The position numbers and the translations under genes are program-made. 64,000 nt of DNA from JAOPZW01 sp963707695. GTDB taxonomy: Bacteria; Actinomycetota; Thermoleophilia; Solirubrobacterales; Solirubrobacteraceae. The DNA is taken from the NCBI GenBank assembly GCA_963707695.1, contig CAVPQY010000006.1:434001-498000 (forward strand). The letters are read 5' to 3'. Of this stretch, positions 25,930 through 35,493 are shown in pieces. Under the pieces are notes generated by a model. It did not search any database. It was not told the DNA's origin and saw nothing but the letters and a program-made list of their open reading frames with translations. Numbering within the stretch: position 1 is the stretch's first letter; each line of letters begins with the position of its first letter.

Positions 25930-26250
25930 ATGACCGGCGCATCTTCTGAAACTCCCGTTCTCGACACGCTCGCAGCGATGACGGCGGAGTCGATCGCGCG
26001 GTGCGGGCTGGACGACAAATCGCTCCTGGCCGCGCGGCTCGCCGCCCTGGTGGCCGTCGATGCGCCTGCGGCGTCCTATCTCATGCACATCGGCCCGGCG
26101 ATGGACGCCGGCGTCACGGTCGAGCAGCTGCAAGACATCCTCGTCGCGGTGGCGCCGATCGTCGGCACGCCGCGCACGGCGGCTGCCGCCTTGAAGATCA
26201 CGGACGCGCTGGGGATCGCCATCATCGCGCTCGAGGGCGAGCAGGCTTGA
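25930..26250 (+). CDS. Carboxymuconolactone decarboxylase-like protein
   Basis: A 106-residue all-helical CMD-like protein (PVLDTLAAMTAESIARCGLD, then LLAARLAALVAVDAPAASYL and VEQLQDILVAVAPIVGTPR). It lacks the CxxC of AhpD. An AAAGGA ribosome site lies five bases before the ATG, which is why the shorter start was preferred over the open frame that begins at 25588. Relatives often act as accessory or decarboxylase subunits; the substrate is unknown. Its 3' end overlaps a DUF1254 remnant on the other strand. Confidence 0.8.
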   Translation: MTGASSETPVLDTLAAMTAESIARCGLDDKSLLAARLAALVAVDAPAASYLMHIGPAMDAGVTVEQLQDILVAVAPIVGTPRTAAAALKITDALGIAIIALEGEQA

Positions 26251-26436
26251 GCTCGCCCGCCGGGACGCCGTAGGCGCCGTAGACGCGACCGCCGTGGATG
26301 AAGTCGAGGTGGTCGTACAGGCGCTCGGCGGTCTCAGCAGTGGGCGCGCCGTCGATGAGCTCTAGCGTCGCGAGCCGGGTGTCCAGCCGCTGAGGCGTCG
26401 CGATGGAGCGAAGCGTCTCGCCGGAGACGGTCGTGT
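26222..26436 (-). pseudogene. Truncated DUF1254 N-terminal remnant
   Basis: On the minus strand a ~70-codon frame reads IATPQRLDTRLATLELIDGA then PTAETAERLYDHLDFIHG. This is the N-terminal signature of DUF1254 proteins (TPxxVxTRLGTLxFxDGxPxxxTxxxLYDxLDF). The sequence then loses similarity and stops within the CMD gene. No signal peptide or start is evident. It is a clear fragment of a second DUF1254 gene besides the complete one at 21876. Confidence 0.6.
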
Positions 26437-26968
26437 CTCTCCTGTGATTGCACGACGGATCTGGTCGGCGCCGGCGCGATCTCGCTCTGCACGTCGGAGC
26501 CGAATCAGGCGACCTCGAACTGCGCCCGAACGTGGTGACGCGCGTGCCCCCCGCCGTCATACCGAAGGGATGAGCCTGCGATCTGGAGCGCCCGGGGATC
26601 GGCCGGAGGCCCGCGAGATGCGGCGGGTGGCGATTAGCCGCCATCGACCATGAGCCCACCCGCGGACCGGTTCAACACGAGGACCGGCGCCATGCGCGCG
26701 TTCGGTGTGCGCGGCGTCTGAGCCGGCTAGCCCTCGGGGCGGACGGGGCGAGTGGGACGGCGGATCCGCCGCTGCTCGAAGTTCGGTTCGGAACGCCGAG
26801 CTCTCGGCGCCACTATGTCGCTGCAAACGGAGCGCTGGCGGCGGCAGGCCCAGGACCCATGCCAGCTCGACTTCATTCCGCAGTCACCAGGACCCGTACG
26901 TGAAACGAGCGATTCGTCGTCAGGTCCGCACACCGTCCCGTCCCGACCGAAGGTCGGACGCCGTCGGG
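26437..26968. other. 532-base stretch with no recognised gene
   Basis: All six frames were read between the DUF1254 remnant and yccF. The translations are short or Arg/Ser-rich and match nothing known to me. It probably holds the yccF downstream region and decayed sequence. Confidence 0.45.
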
Positions 26969-27418
26969 TCAGCCGGCGGGCGGCGAGGGGTGGCGTGGGA
27001 CCGCGACCGTCGGCGTCAGGCCTTGTGCCTCCGCTTCCTCAACGCTGACGATCTCGCGACCCAGCGGCAGCAGCGACACCGGGATCAGCTTGAAGCTGGC
27101 GACCCCGAGCGGGATCCCGATGATCGTGATGCACAGCACGACGCCGGCGACGAGGTGGACGAGCACGAGCCACCAGCCGAAGAGGATGAGCCAGATGACG
27201 TTGCCGATGCCCGACGCGACGCCGGCTTCGGGTCGCTTGACGACGGTCTTGCCGAAGGGCCAGAGGGCGAACATGCCGATGCGGAGCGAGGCGACGCCGA
27301 ACGGGATCGTGATGATGAGGATGAAGCAGACCAGCGCCGCGAGCGCGTAGCCGATGAACATCCACAGCCCCGCGAGCACGAACCAGATGATGTTGAGCAA
27401 CAGTCGCACGGCGCTCAC
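26969..27418 (-). CDS. yccF: YccF domain-containing membrane protein
   Basis: A 149-residue protein with two tandem YccF units. Each has two hydrophobic segments ending in an ITIPFGVASLRIGMFALWPFG-like block, the second being CITIIGIPLGVASFKLI. Family members are small inner-membrane proteins of unknown function, usually 130-150 residues. The start at 27418 is the natural one, directly before the hydrophobic segment. It stands alone. Confidence 0.9.
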   Translation of the reverse strand: MSAVRLLLNIIWFVLAGLWMFIGYALAALVCFILIITIPFGVASLRIGMFALWPFGKTVVKRPEAGVASGIGNVIWLILFGWWLVLVHLVAGVVLCITIIGIPLGVASFKLIPVSLLPLGREIVSVEEAEAQGLTPTVAVPRHPSPPAG

Positions 27419-27692
27419 CTCCCCGGGACAGCTTCGCGGCGGATGCTAGGCGACTTGCTGCGAGCGGCGCGGGCCCAGCATCGGCGCAGACCCGGCATCT
27501 TCAGGTAGCGCCGGGCGACCCGTTCAACTAGCCGGCCTGTGGCGCCTCGCGCCGGCACGTGTCGGGTGCTCGCGGCACCCAATCGTGTCCCCGCCTGCAT
27601 CACCCGCTTGCCCACCCCGCGCAACTGGGCGGGAGGACGACGAGCTCGCCCGGGGCCAAGCAGCGGGCGATACTCGCGGACGCCTTCCATTA

Positions 27693-27830
27693 CTCGTCGC
27701 GCGCAACCGCGAGATCCTGCGCCGCCGCTTCGAGGAGTGCACCACGCAAGCGGAAATCGGCGACCGCATCGGCGTTTCGCGGATGCAGGTCTCACGGCTG
27801 ATCCACCAGTCGCTCGGCGCGGCTGCAACT
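27693..27830 (+). pseudogene. Sigma factor (SigB/SigF-type) region 4 remnant
   Basis: A 46-codon stretch reads LVARNREILRRRFEECTTQA then EIGDRIGVSRMQVSRLIHQS. This is the conserved region 4.2 helix-turn-helix of SigB/SigF/SigG-type sigma factors (RxxxILxLRFxExxTQxEIGxRIGVSQMxVSRLI). Regions 2 and 3 are absent upstream in any frame, and the sequence after the helix is unrelated. It is a truncated sigma gene. Confidence 0.6.
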
Positions 27831-27835
27831 GGTAA

Positions 27836-28292
27836 TCGGCGCGGACTATCTCCCCTGAGGGGGCGCGCAAGCACCCACGCCCACACCGTCGAGAGTCCCG
27901 ATGCTCACGGGCAGGACGACGCAAGGGGAGGGGGACGGAGACGTCCCAGACGGAACGGCCTGCGGACCGCCGCATGTGTCCGCCTATACGGCGCCGACCC
28001 CGGGGCTCGAAGCGATCGGCCGTGACCGCGGGCGCCGGGCACCGTGGCGCCGCCGCGAAGTACCCGAGGAGGGCCCCGAGCGCGAGCGCCCACCCGGTGC
28101 GCCACCGCCCGAGCGCTCGGGAGACGCGGTCGGCGCGGCGTGAACGCCCTTCAGGGGCCGACCCTCTAGCCGCGCTCTTCGTCTTCGGCGCCGTCGGCGG
28201 CTGCCGTCAGCTCTCGCTCATGCGCTCCGCAGGCGCCGCCGAGCTCCTCGCCGGCTACGGGCACCACGCGGCGCGATCGTGTGGCCGTCCGC
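27836..28292. other. 457-base stretch with no recognised gene
   Basis: Proline/arginine-rich frames only. It lies between the sigma remnant and the end of the metalloprotease gene. No hairpin with a U tract was noticed. Confidence 0.4.
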
Positions 28293-31259
28293 TCAGTAGA
28301 TCTCGCTCTTGTTGGCGTTGATCTCGTCCAGTATCCGGATGGCGTCGCTGTAGCGCGCCCTGTTGCCGATGAGCGGCAGCGTCAGCGTGGCGATCGCGTA
28401 CCGTGCGGCATCGCGCACATTGCTCAGCCCGAGCCTGATCGACGTCGTCGATCGGATCGCGGTTCCGGCGTTGATCCGGTGCGTCGCCAGGTTGAAATAG
28501 GCGGCAAGGAGTTGCAGTCGCAGGATGTCCTGTGACGTGCCGTGCGTCCCGAGCACCGCCATGACCTCGAAGGGTGACAAGCTCTGGTTGGGCGGCGACC
28601 CGTCGGCACCGTCGAAGCGCTGGTCGGTGGCCTGGATGCGAGCCAGGATTTCGGCTGTCCATTCGTCCGGATGGTTCTTCCAGTACCCCTGGCTGAGCGG
28701 GTTGCGCTGCGGAGGCAGGACGGTGATCGACGTGGTGCCTGCGCTCGTCACGGGCGAATAGCTGCAGCCGGTGGCGTTCGTGAAGGTCACGCGCGCGTCG
28801 TTCTGCACGGTGCTGCCACCGAGGAAGAGCAGGCTCGGCCGAGCCGTGTAGTCGATCGTGTGCGGGCCGGAGCCACCGGCGACGGCGCCGACGTTCCACG
28901 TGAGGGTCGTGGTGCCGTCGGCGTTCCTGGTGACAGAGCTGGGGGCCGGGCCCGACCCGAGGTCGAGCGTCGCGCTGTAGTAGACGTCGGCGGGGAGCTT
29001 GTCGCTCACCACGACGGACTGGGCTTCGCCGGTCCCAGTGTTCTCGTAGGTGATGCGGTACGGGATCGCCGCGCCAGGAAGGGCGGTCGACCCGGCCGTC
29101 TTGGCCAACGAGAGGACTGGCGCGTGCACGGTCGTCGACGCGCTCGCGCTGTTGTTGCCCTGGTCGATCTCCGGGTTGTTGAGCACGTTCGTGCCCGAGA
29201 CGCTTGCGTTGTTCACCAACGTGGTGTTGTCGGCGGTGGCGCACGGCACCTTGTAGGTGAAGGTCCTCGACGCCGAACCGCCCGCGGCGAGCGCGCCGAT
29301 CGACGCCGTGGACGTCGCTCCATCGGGGAGGGCGTCCTTGATCTCCACGGAGGCCCCGTCGCCGGTTCCCTGGTTCTTCGCCGTGACGGCGTAGGTGACG
29401 GTGTCCCCGGGATTCGCGGCCGCGCGGTCGGCGGACTTCGTGAGGGTGAAGTCGGGCCGGAAGAGCCGGAAGATCTCCGAACGGTAGGCCTGTACCTCCT
29501 CGAAGCCGATGTCGGGGCCGTGGTTCACGGATGCCGCGCCGGCATTGACGGACATCGCGGCTCGGTACTTGAGGTTCTTCCAGTCGTCGTAGCCGTGGAG
29601 CGTGGCGAGCGACGCGTTCGTGAGGACGTTCGTGCCCACGGGGAGGTCTTGCGAGTCGTCGCCGGACTTCGCCGAGTTGCAGGTGAAGTCGCCGCCGGCG
29701 ACGATGACCGGGCCGGCCCCGGTCTTGATGACGCGGTCGTCGCCGGCCGTGGCAGTGTCGATGGCGTTGTTGGTGCCCGAGCTCACGCACGGATCGGCGT
29801 TGAGATCGACACCGACGGGCGGCGTCCCGGGCGGCGCGGGGAACGGCTCGATGCCGGAGGCGCCGTTCCAGTCGATGCCGGCGTTGCCCGCGGAGCTCTG
29901 CACCGCGTAGTTCGGGTCGTACCAGAAGGTGGAGTCGGTGCCGTCCGCGATACCGGCCGGCTCGCTCAACGCCGACTTCGCGAGGTCCGGGAGATCGGCG
30001 CCCGAGTAGTCGAGCCGGAAGCTCGTGTCGGCCACGCCGTTGCCGTCGGTGTCGATGTTCGCCGGGATCGTGGAGTCAGGGATGCCCGTGGGGTCGAAGA
30101 AGTAGTTCATGTCGCTGACGTAGTTGGGCTTGTAGTTCCGCGCCTCGTCGCCGCCGTGGCCCAAGCCCAACGAGTGACCCAGCTCGTGGAGGAGGCTCCC
30201 GGACTGATCGCGGAACGTGCCCACCTGGTTGGCCCACGATCCGAGGCTGATGACGAAGTCGCGGTTGTCCACGCAGCACCGGCCGGACGCCGAGCTGCCG
30301 TTCGACTGGTTGTGGACGAACAGCACGTAGTGGAAGTACGGCCGGCGATCCGCGTTGAAGTTCCCTCCGTCGCGCGTGCCGGCGAGCGAGCTGAGGGGGA
30401 AGTTCGCCTGCTCCGGGATCGAGTTGCTGCGATCGACGATCAGGTTCACGCCCTGCGGCCGCTGCGGGAACCCGGCGTATGGGCACTGGTTGGTGGCGCT
30501 CACCGGCGCGTTGTTCATGGTGGCGACGGCGTCGTTGACCGCGGCGTCGGTCGGGCGATGGCTGTGACCATCCGCGGCGCCGGCCATCCAGTCGACCTCG
30601 ACCGCGATCGTCTTTCGGCAGGGATCGGCTCCCATGCCCGCCATGTCCGCGACCAGGTTCCCGTTCCCGTCGTGGACGCCGAAGCGCTCCACGCCGTCCG
30701 GGATCCCGTCGTCGTCGGTGTCGCCGTCGTTGCTGAGCGAGATGTCGAAGAGGACCTTGCCCGCCTCGCCGCCCTCGTCGGCGCCGAGGAACTCATGGTC
30801 GCCGTCGCCTTGGGAGAAGCCGACGTTCGGAGCGATCGTTCCGCCGCTCCAGGTCCCGTCCGCCGGGTTGAAATTGGTGATCAGGTTCAGCGCCCCGTCC
30901 CGTGGGTTCAGATCCATCACGTCGTCCGGCGCCGTCAAGGCACCATCGGAGTCAATGATCTGGATCTGGATCGGGATCGTCCCGCCGCTGTCGTCCACGG
31001 TCGCCGTGAAGGTCCAGTAGGGGGAGATGTCGGCGTCGTCGCCGATCTCGGGCTTCGTCTGCGCCGCGCCTCCCGCGATCCGCACGCTCGGGTAGTAGTC
31101 ACCGCAGCAGCCCTGACCGATCTGGGGGTCGGGATTCTGGAGCTCGACGAAGCGCAGGATCGTGACCGTGACGGAGACGGGCTTCGCGGAGGCGACCGAG
31201 GCATCCCAGAGCTCAAGCACGCAGACCAGCGCGAGCGTGAGCAGAAGCGCGCGCTTCAT
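28293..31259 (-). CDS. Large secreted metzincin-type metalloprotease with DUF11 repeats
   Basis: A 988-residue exported protein: signal peptide at residues 1-25 (ALLLTLALVCVLELW core, ASA site), then a beta-rich region. Calcium-binding Asp-rich loops (DGDTDDDGIPDGVERFG) precede the zinc motif HELGHSLGLGHGG, with ligands His358, His362 and His368 and catalytic Glu359. A Met-turn SDMNYFF follows about 16 residues later, all as in metzincins. Two DUF11-type repeats come next (TLTKSADRAAANPGDTVTYA near 605 and LSLAKTAGSTALPGAAIPYR near 715). A C-terminal GYWKNHPDEWT domain begins near 857. The start at 31259 has an AAGGGAG site; the longer frame upstream lacks one. It probably degrades extracellular protein or processes surface proteins. 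Confidence 0.88.
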   Translation of the reverse strand: MKRALLLTLALVCVLELWDASVASAKPVSVTVTILRFVELQNPDPQIGQGCCGDYYPSVRIAGGAAQTKPEIGDDADISPYWTFTATVDDSGGTIPIQIQIIDSDGALTAPDDVMDLNPRDGALNLITNFNPADGTWSGGTIAPNVGFSQGDGDHEFLGADEGGEAGKVLFDISLSNDGDTDDDGIPDGVERFGVHDGNGNLVADMAGMGADPCRKTIAVEVDWMAGAADGHSHRPTDAAVNDAVATMNNAPVSATNQCPYAGFPQRPQGVNLIVDRSNSIPEQANFPLSSLAGTRDGGNFNADRRPYFHYVLFVHNQSNGSSASGRCCVDNRDFVISLGSWANQVGTFRDQSGSLLHELGHSLGLGHGGDEARNYKPNYVSDMNYFFDPTGIPDSTIPANIDTDGNGVADTSFRLDYSGADLPDLAKSALSEPAGIADGTDSTFWYDPNYAVQSSAGNAGIDWNGASGIEPFPAPPGTPPVGVDLNADPCVSSGTNNAIDTATAGDDRVIKTGAGPVIVAGGDFTCNSAKSGDDSQDLPVGTNVLTNASLATLHGYDDWKNLKYRAAMSVNAGAASVNHGPDIGFEEVQAYRSEIFRLFRPDFTLTKSADRAAANPGDTVTYAVTAKNQGTGDGASVEIKDALPDGATSTASIGALAAGGSASRTFTYKVPCATADNTTLVNNASVSGTNVLNNPEIDQGNNSASASTTVHAPVLSLAKTAGSTALPGAAIPYRITYENTGTGEAQSVVVSDKLPADVYYSATLDLGSGPAPSSVTRNADGTTTLTWNVGAVAGGSGPHTIDYTARPSLLFLGGSTVQNDARVTFTNATGCSYSPVTSAGTTSITVLPPQRNPLSQGYWKNHPDEWTAEILARIQATDQRFDGADGSPPNQSLSPFEVMAVLGTHGTSQDILRLQLLAAYFNLATHRINAGTAIRSTTSIRLGLSNVRDAARYAIATLTLPLIGNRARYSDAIRILDEINANKSEIY

Positions 31260-31477
31260 GAGGCATGCTCCCTTCGAGCCGGCGCCGCGACGTATCTCTC
31301 TGCCGCGGAGAACGATGATGTCCCTCGAGCCGCTAGCCTGCGCGCGCACACGCCCGGCGTGCAAGCTGCGGGTTCGGGAAAAGCCGCACGGAGCGGGATT
31401 TCGGCGCCGGATCGTCAACCACGCTTGACGCGGCTCTGCCGTTGGCGGCATCCCTGTCCGCACGGTACGCTCGCGCT

Positions 31478-31765
31478 GTGTTGGAGGGGCCCGGCGAGGA
31501 GGAGATCGCGCTGCTGATCGCGATCGCGCGCGAGCGCCGATTCCTGGCCGACGTCGAGCACGACCTCATCCAACGGGCACGCCAGAAGGGATTGAGCCTC
31601 GCCAGCATCGGCCGGGCCTTGGGCATCTCCCGGCAAGCCGTGCACCAGAGGCTTCCCCGGCACAGTGCGGTTCGCTCGCGAGCGCCGCTGTCGCCCGGAC
31701 TCGCGCGTACGCCGCCGCGCTCGTCCGACGCAGCACCATACGCCTCGCTCCGACGGCGATCCTGA
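31478..31765 (+). CDS. Small helix-turn-helix protein divergent from the protease
   Basis: About 95 residues with an acidic N-terminus (EGPGEEEIALLIAIARERRF), then RARQKGLSLASIGRALGISR followed by QAVHQRL. That is a clear helix-turn-helix resembling sigma region 4 or phage-type DNA-binding modules. The last ~35 residues are Ser/Arg/Pro-rich and may be non-native. Start choice is open: GTG at 31478 or TTG at 31442. It lies about 220 bases from the protease start in divergent orientation, so it may regulate that gene; this is inference. Confidence 0.5.
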   Translation: MLEGPGEEEIALLIAIARERRFLADVEHDLIQRARQKGLSLASIGRALGISRQAVHQRLPRHSAVRSRAPLSPGLARTPPRSSDAAPYASLRRRS

Positions 31766-32037
31766 CTGCGCTTCCCGGTCCCGCCGATGCGGACCATGAT
31801 CTTGCTGCCGGCGAGGTTGACGGCGATCGTGCCATCGGACCCCGGCGCTGTGATTGCGTGGCCACGCAGGTCGATCGGTCCTGATCTGCTCGCCGTGACC
31901 TCGCCTCGGCCAAGCGCCGGCTCGCCGACGCCGATGCCGGTCTCGACGCCTGACCCTCCGCGACGTACGCGGCGTGGTCCCGAGGGCGTCACCACTGGCG
32001 CGAGCCGAGAACCCGCGATGAGTCGACGGCAGCGCGA

Positions 32038-32514
32038 TCAGCTGCCGACGGTGAGCGACCCGTACATCCCGGACTGGTAGTGGCCGGGCAGCGCGCAGAC
32101 CATCGCGTACTTCCCCGGCGCGAGCTTGAGCGTCACCTTCTTGGTCGCGCCCGGCCCGACGTCGGCGATCTCGCCGACGCTGGTGCGCTCGTCGACGTCG
32201 TCACCGTCCATCGGAAGATGCGCCGGGTCCGCGTTGGTCTTGAGGATGACGAGCTCGTGGACCACCTTGCCGTCGTTGGGAGCCGTGATCGTCACCGTGC
32301 CCGCCTTCGCACGCGCGTTCTTCGGGTCGAAGGCGAACTCGGACATCCTGACGGTGAGCGCGGGGTTCGCGGTCGCCGGCTTGGCCGTGGTGGACGCCGT
32401 GGCTGCGGTCGACGACGTGGTCTTCCCGTCGTTGCCGCCGTCGTCTGAGCCACCGCATCCGGCGACGGATGCCGCGAGCATCACAGTCGCCGCGATCGGA
32501 AGGGCCTTGCGCAT
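32038..32514 (-). CDS. Cupredoxin lipoprotein (plastocyanin-like)
   Basis: A 158-residue lipoprotein. The signal ends in the lipobox VAGC with Cys near residue 20, then a Ser/Thr/Ala linker, then a single cupredoxin domain. Type 1 copper ligands are visible: His in KVVHELVI, then Cys, His and Met in MVCALPGHYQSGM. It should be a membrane-anchored blue copper electron carrier on the outer face. The ATG at 32514 directly precedes the signal peptide. It is divergent from zwf with 275 bases between starts. Confidence 0.9.
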   Translation of the reverse strand: MRKALPIAATVMLAASVAGCGGSDDGGNDGKTTSSTAATASTTAKPATANPALTVRMSEFAFDPKNARAKAGTVTITAPNDGKVVHELVILKTNADPAHLPMDGDDVDERTSVGEIADVGPGATKKVTLKLAPGKYAMVCALPGHYQSGMYGSLTVGS

Positions 32515-32789
32515 GATGCTCCGTTCTCCGTGGACCCGATCAGCCTCGCTTCGACGACGTGCTCCCGGCATCGGTGCCGAGTACGGGTTCGACGGTGGGC
32601 AAACTGCGAGCCCAGCCGTGGCGCCGGCGACGCGGGGCGGCGGTTGGTCCTCGCCGCGCAGCCGTCGCGGCCTGCGCGGGTGCCCGACGCGTCCGTACTT
32701 CGCCGACTGCGACAGGCGGCCCATTACCGATGCGCCGCCTCGTCCGGGTGAGATCGTCGCGAAGCGCACGAGGAACGGTGGTCATCGTC

Positions 32790-34326
32790 ATGCGTGGGAC
32801 TGCAACGAAGCCGACGGCTGGTTCCGCCGGCGCGCGACGTCCGGCCGGCCCGCTCGCGAGCGGTGCTCCGGGCGGTCTGGCACGGGGACGGATCGCTCCG
32901 TTGGTCATGGTCGTGTTCGGTGCGTCGGGCGATCTGGCCCGCCGCAAGCTGCTTCCGGCGCTCTACGACCTGGCTTACGAGGGCCTCCTGCCGACGCGCT
33001 ACGCGATCGTCGGCTCGGGCGGAAGCCGCCTGGACGACGAGGGCTTCCGCGAGCGCGCCCGCGGCGCGGTCGAGGAGTTCTCCCGCCACCGGCTGGACGA
33101 GGGGCGCTGGCAGGCGTTCGCGGAGGGGCTGTCCTACGTCTCGGCGGCGCTCGACGACCCGGACGCCTTCGGCCCGCTGCGCGAGCGGCTCGCGACGCTC
33201 GACCGTGAGCTCGGCGCCGAGGGCCGGCGGCTGTTCTACTGCGGGACACCGCCGTCGGCCTTCCCGGCGATCGTGCGCCGGATCGGCGAGGCGCGACTCG
33301 CGGAGAACGGGCGGATCGTGCTCGAGAAGCCGATCGGCCACGACCTGCTGAGCGCGCGCGAGCTCGGTCGCGTGGTGTGCGAGGTCTTCGACGAGCCGCA
33401 GGTGTTCCGCATCGACCATTACGTCGGCAAGGAGGCGGTGCAGAACATCCTGGTCTTCCGGTTCGCGAACTCGATGGTGGAGCGGGCGTGGTCCGGCGAC
33501 GTGGTCGACCACGTCGAGATCACGGTCGCCGAGTCCGCCGGCATCGAGCGGCGCGGGCGCTACTACGAGCAGGCCGGCGCGCTGCGCGACATGGTCCAGA
33601 ACCACCTGCTCCAGGTGCTGGCGTTCGTGGCGATGGAGCCGCCCGCCTCGCTGGCCCCGGAGGACGTCCGCGACCGCAAGGCGGAGCTGCTGGAGGCCGT
33701 GCGCCCGTTCTCCGAGGACGAGCTCGTCCGCGGCCAGTACGTCGCGGGCGTGGTCGAGGGATGCGAGGTGCCGGGGTACCGGCAGGAGGAGCTGGTCGCG
33801 CACGACTCGGCCGTCGAGACGTTCGTGGCGGTGCGCGCCTGGATCGACAACGCGCGCTGGAAGGGCGTCCCGTTCTTCCTGCGCACCGGGCAAGCGCCTG
33901 CCCCACCGCGCCACCGAGGTCGCGATCGTCCTGCGCGAGCCGGACCGCCGGTTGTTCGAGGACGCCGGCATCGCGCGCCTGCCGGCACACCACCTGGCGC
34001 TGCGCATCCAGCCCGACGAGGGCATCTCGCTCGTCTTCAGGGCCAAGGAGCCCGGTCCCGGGATGGCGCTCGAGGCCGTGCCCATGGACTTCGCCTACGG
34101 CGGGTCCTTCAGGACCCGGTCAACGGGGGCCTACGAGCGGCTCCTGCACGACGCGATGGCCAGCGATCAGACCCTCTTCCTGCGCGAGGACGCCGTCGAG
34201 CGCTCGTGGGAGATCGTCGCCCCGGTCCTGGATCGCGCGGGGACTGTCGACCCCTACGCCGCGGGCACGTGGGGCCCGCAGGCCGCCGACGCGCTCATCG
34301 CGCCGCGGCGCTGGCACTCGGGCTGA
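32790..34326 (+). CDS. zwf: Glucose-6-phosphate dehydrogenase, frameshifted
   Basis: Oxidises glucose 6-phosphate to 6-phosphogluconolactone with NADP+. The nucleotide motif VVFGASGDLARRKL is near residue 42 and the active-site RIDHYVGKE near 208; family segments ALRDMVQNHLLQVL and WKGVPFFLRTG follow. After RTG the frame is lost: GGGC at 33888-33891 should read GGC, which restores the canonical RTGKRLPHRATEVAI and continues to TAG-free DNA until the stop at 34326. The C-terminal half (ILREP through APRRWHSG) is then normal. A single extra G in a GGG run is most likely a sequencing error. The ATG at 32790 is the likely start; residues before VVFGASG are variable. Confidence 0.88.
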
Positions 34327-34366
34327 AGAGACTGGACTGCGATGAAGGCAAGAAGGAGGGGTTGGG

Positions 34367-35426
34367 ATGCAGCGCGTTGTCGTTGATCACTTCGGCGGCC
34401 CCGAGGTCCTGAGGGTGGTGGAGGAGGACGATCCGCGACCGGGTCCGGGCGAGGTGCGGGTCAGGGTCCTGGCCGCGGGCGTGTCGTTCACCGATGCCCA
34501 GCTGCGCGCCGGCACGTACATCCCCGGCGCGCCGAAGCCGCCGTTCACGCCCGGCTACGAGCTCGTCGGCGTCGTCGAGGAGGTCGGCCCGGGCTGCTCG
34601 CGGTTGCGGGAGGGCGACCGCATCGGCGCGCTGACGGTGTGGGGGGCCGACGCGGACCGGGTGTGCGTGCCGGAGGCGAGCGCGGTCGAGGTGCCCGAGG
34701 ACCTCGACCCGGCGGAGGTCGTGAGCCTCCTGTTCCCGTACATGACCGCCTACCAGGTGCTTCACCGCACGGCGATGGCGAAGCGCGGCGAGACGGTGCT
34801 CGTGCACGGCGCGGCCGGCAGGGTCGGCGTCGCGGAGCTCGAGCTCGGAGCGCTGGCCGGGCTTCGCCTCTTCGGGACCTGCTCGGCTCGCGACCGCGAG
34901 GCGGTCGAGCGGCTCGGCGCGGTCGCGATCGACTATCGCAACGAGGACTTCCTGGCTCGGGTGCGCGAGCTGACCGGCGGCGACGGCGTGGACGTCGTGC
35001 TCGACTCGCTCGGTGGCCCGATCTCGCTTCGCTCGTTCCGCGCGCTGCGGCCGGGCGGAAGGCTCGTCGTGTTCGGCCGCTACGCGACGCTCTCGCACGG
35101 GCACAAGGACCGGCGAGCGGTGATCGAGTGGTACGCGGCGGTCGCGGCCGTGTGGCTCTGGGGCAAGCTGTCGCCCCGCCGCCGGGTGCTCAAGTACCAG
35201 ATCCAGAGGTTCCGCGACGCTGCCCAGAGGCGAGCCGGAGCGGTGGGCGGCGAGCCCCGCTACCCGGAGTGGTTCCGGGAGGACTTCGCGCGCGCTGCTC
35301 GAGCTGCTCCGCGAGCACAAGATCCACCCGGTCGTCGCGGAGCGCCTGCCGCTGACCGAGGCGCGCCACGCGCACGAGCTGCTCGAGCGCTCGGCATCGA
35401 AGGGCAAGCTCGTGCTGGTGCCGTGA
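34367..35426 (+). CDS. Zinc-independent MDR quinone oxidoreductase-like protein, frameshifted
   Basis: Medium-chain dehydrogenase of the quinone oxidoreductase group. It begins VVVDHFGGPEVLRVVE, has the cofactor motif VLVHGAAGRVGVAELELG near residue 145 and DVVLDSLGG near 208, and lacks the catalytic-zinc ligands. Near 35290 an extra base in GCGCGCGC shifts the frame. The native C-terminus (LLELLREHKIHPVVAERLPL, ending GKLVLVP) is in the next frame and stops at 35424-35426. An AAGGAGGGG ribosome site precedes the ATG, 40 bases after zwf, so they are probably co-transcribed. It would reduce quinones or enones with NADPH supplied by zwf. Confidence 0.82.
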
Positions 35427-35493
35427 ACCCGATGAGCATCGCCGGCCGCGTGGGGCCGGTCGCCGCGGGAGTCGCGAGGACCCCGCCGGCGCG

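Noticed and set aside
25588..26250. SHOCT-CMD fusion protein
   Set aside because: The frame is open throughout, but linker residues look random and the CMD part has its own good ribosome site.
28671..31517. 948-codon plus-strand frame opposite the metalloprotease
   Set aside because: Val/Arg/Gly-rich antisense shadow of a gene with clear catalytic motifs.
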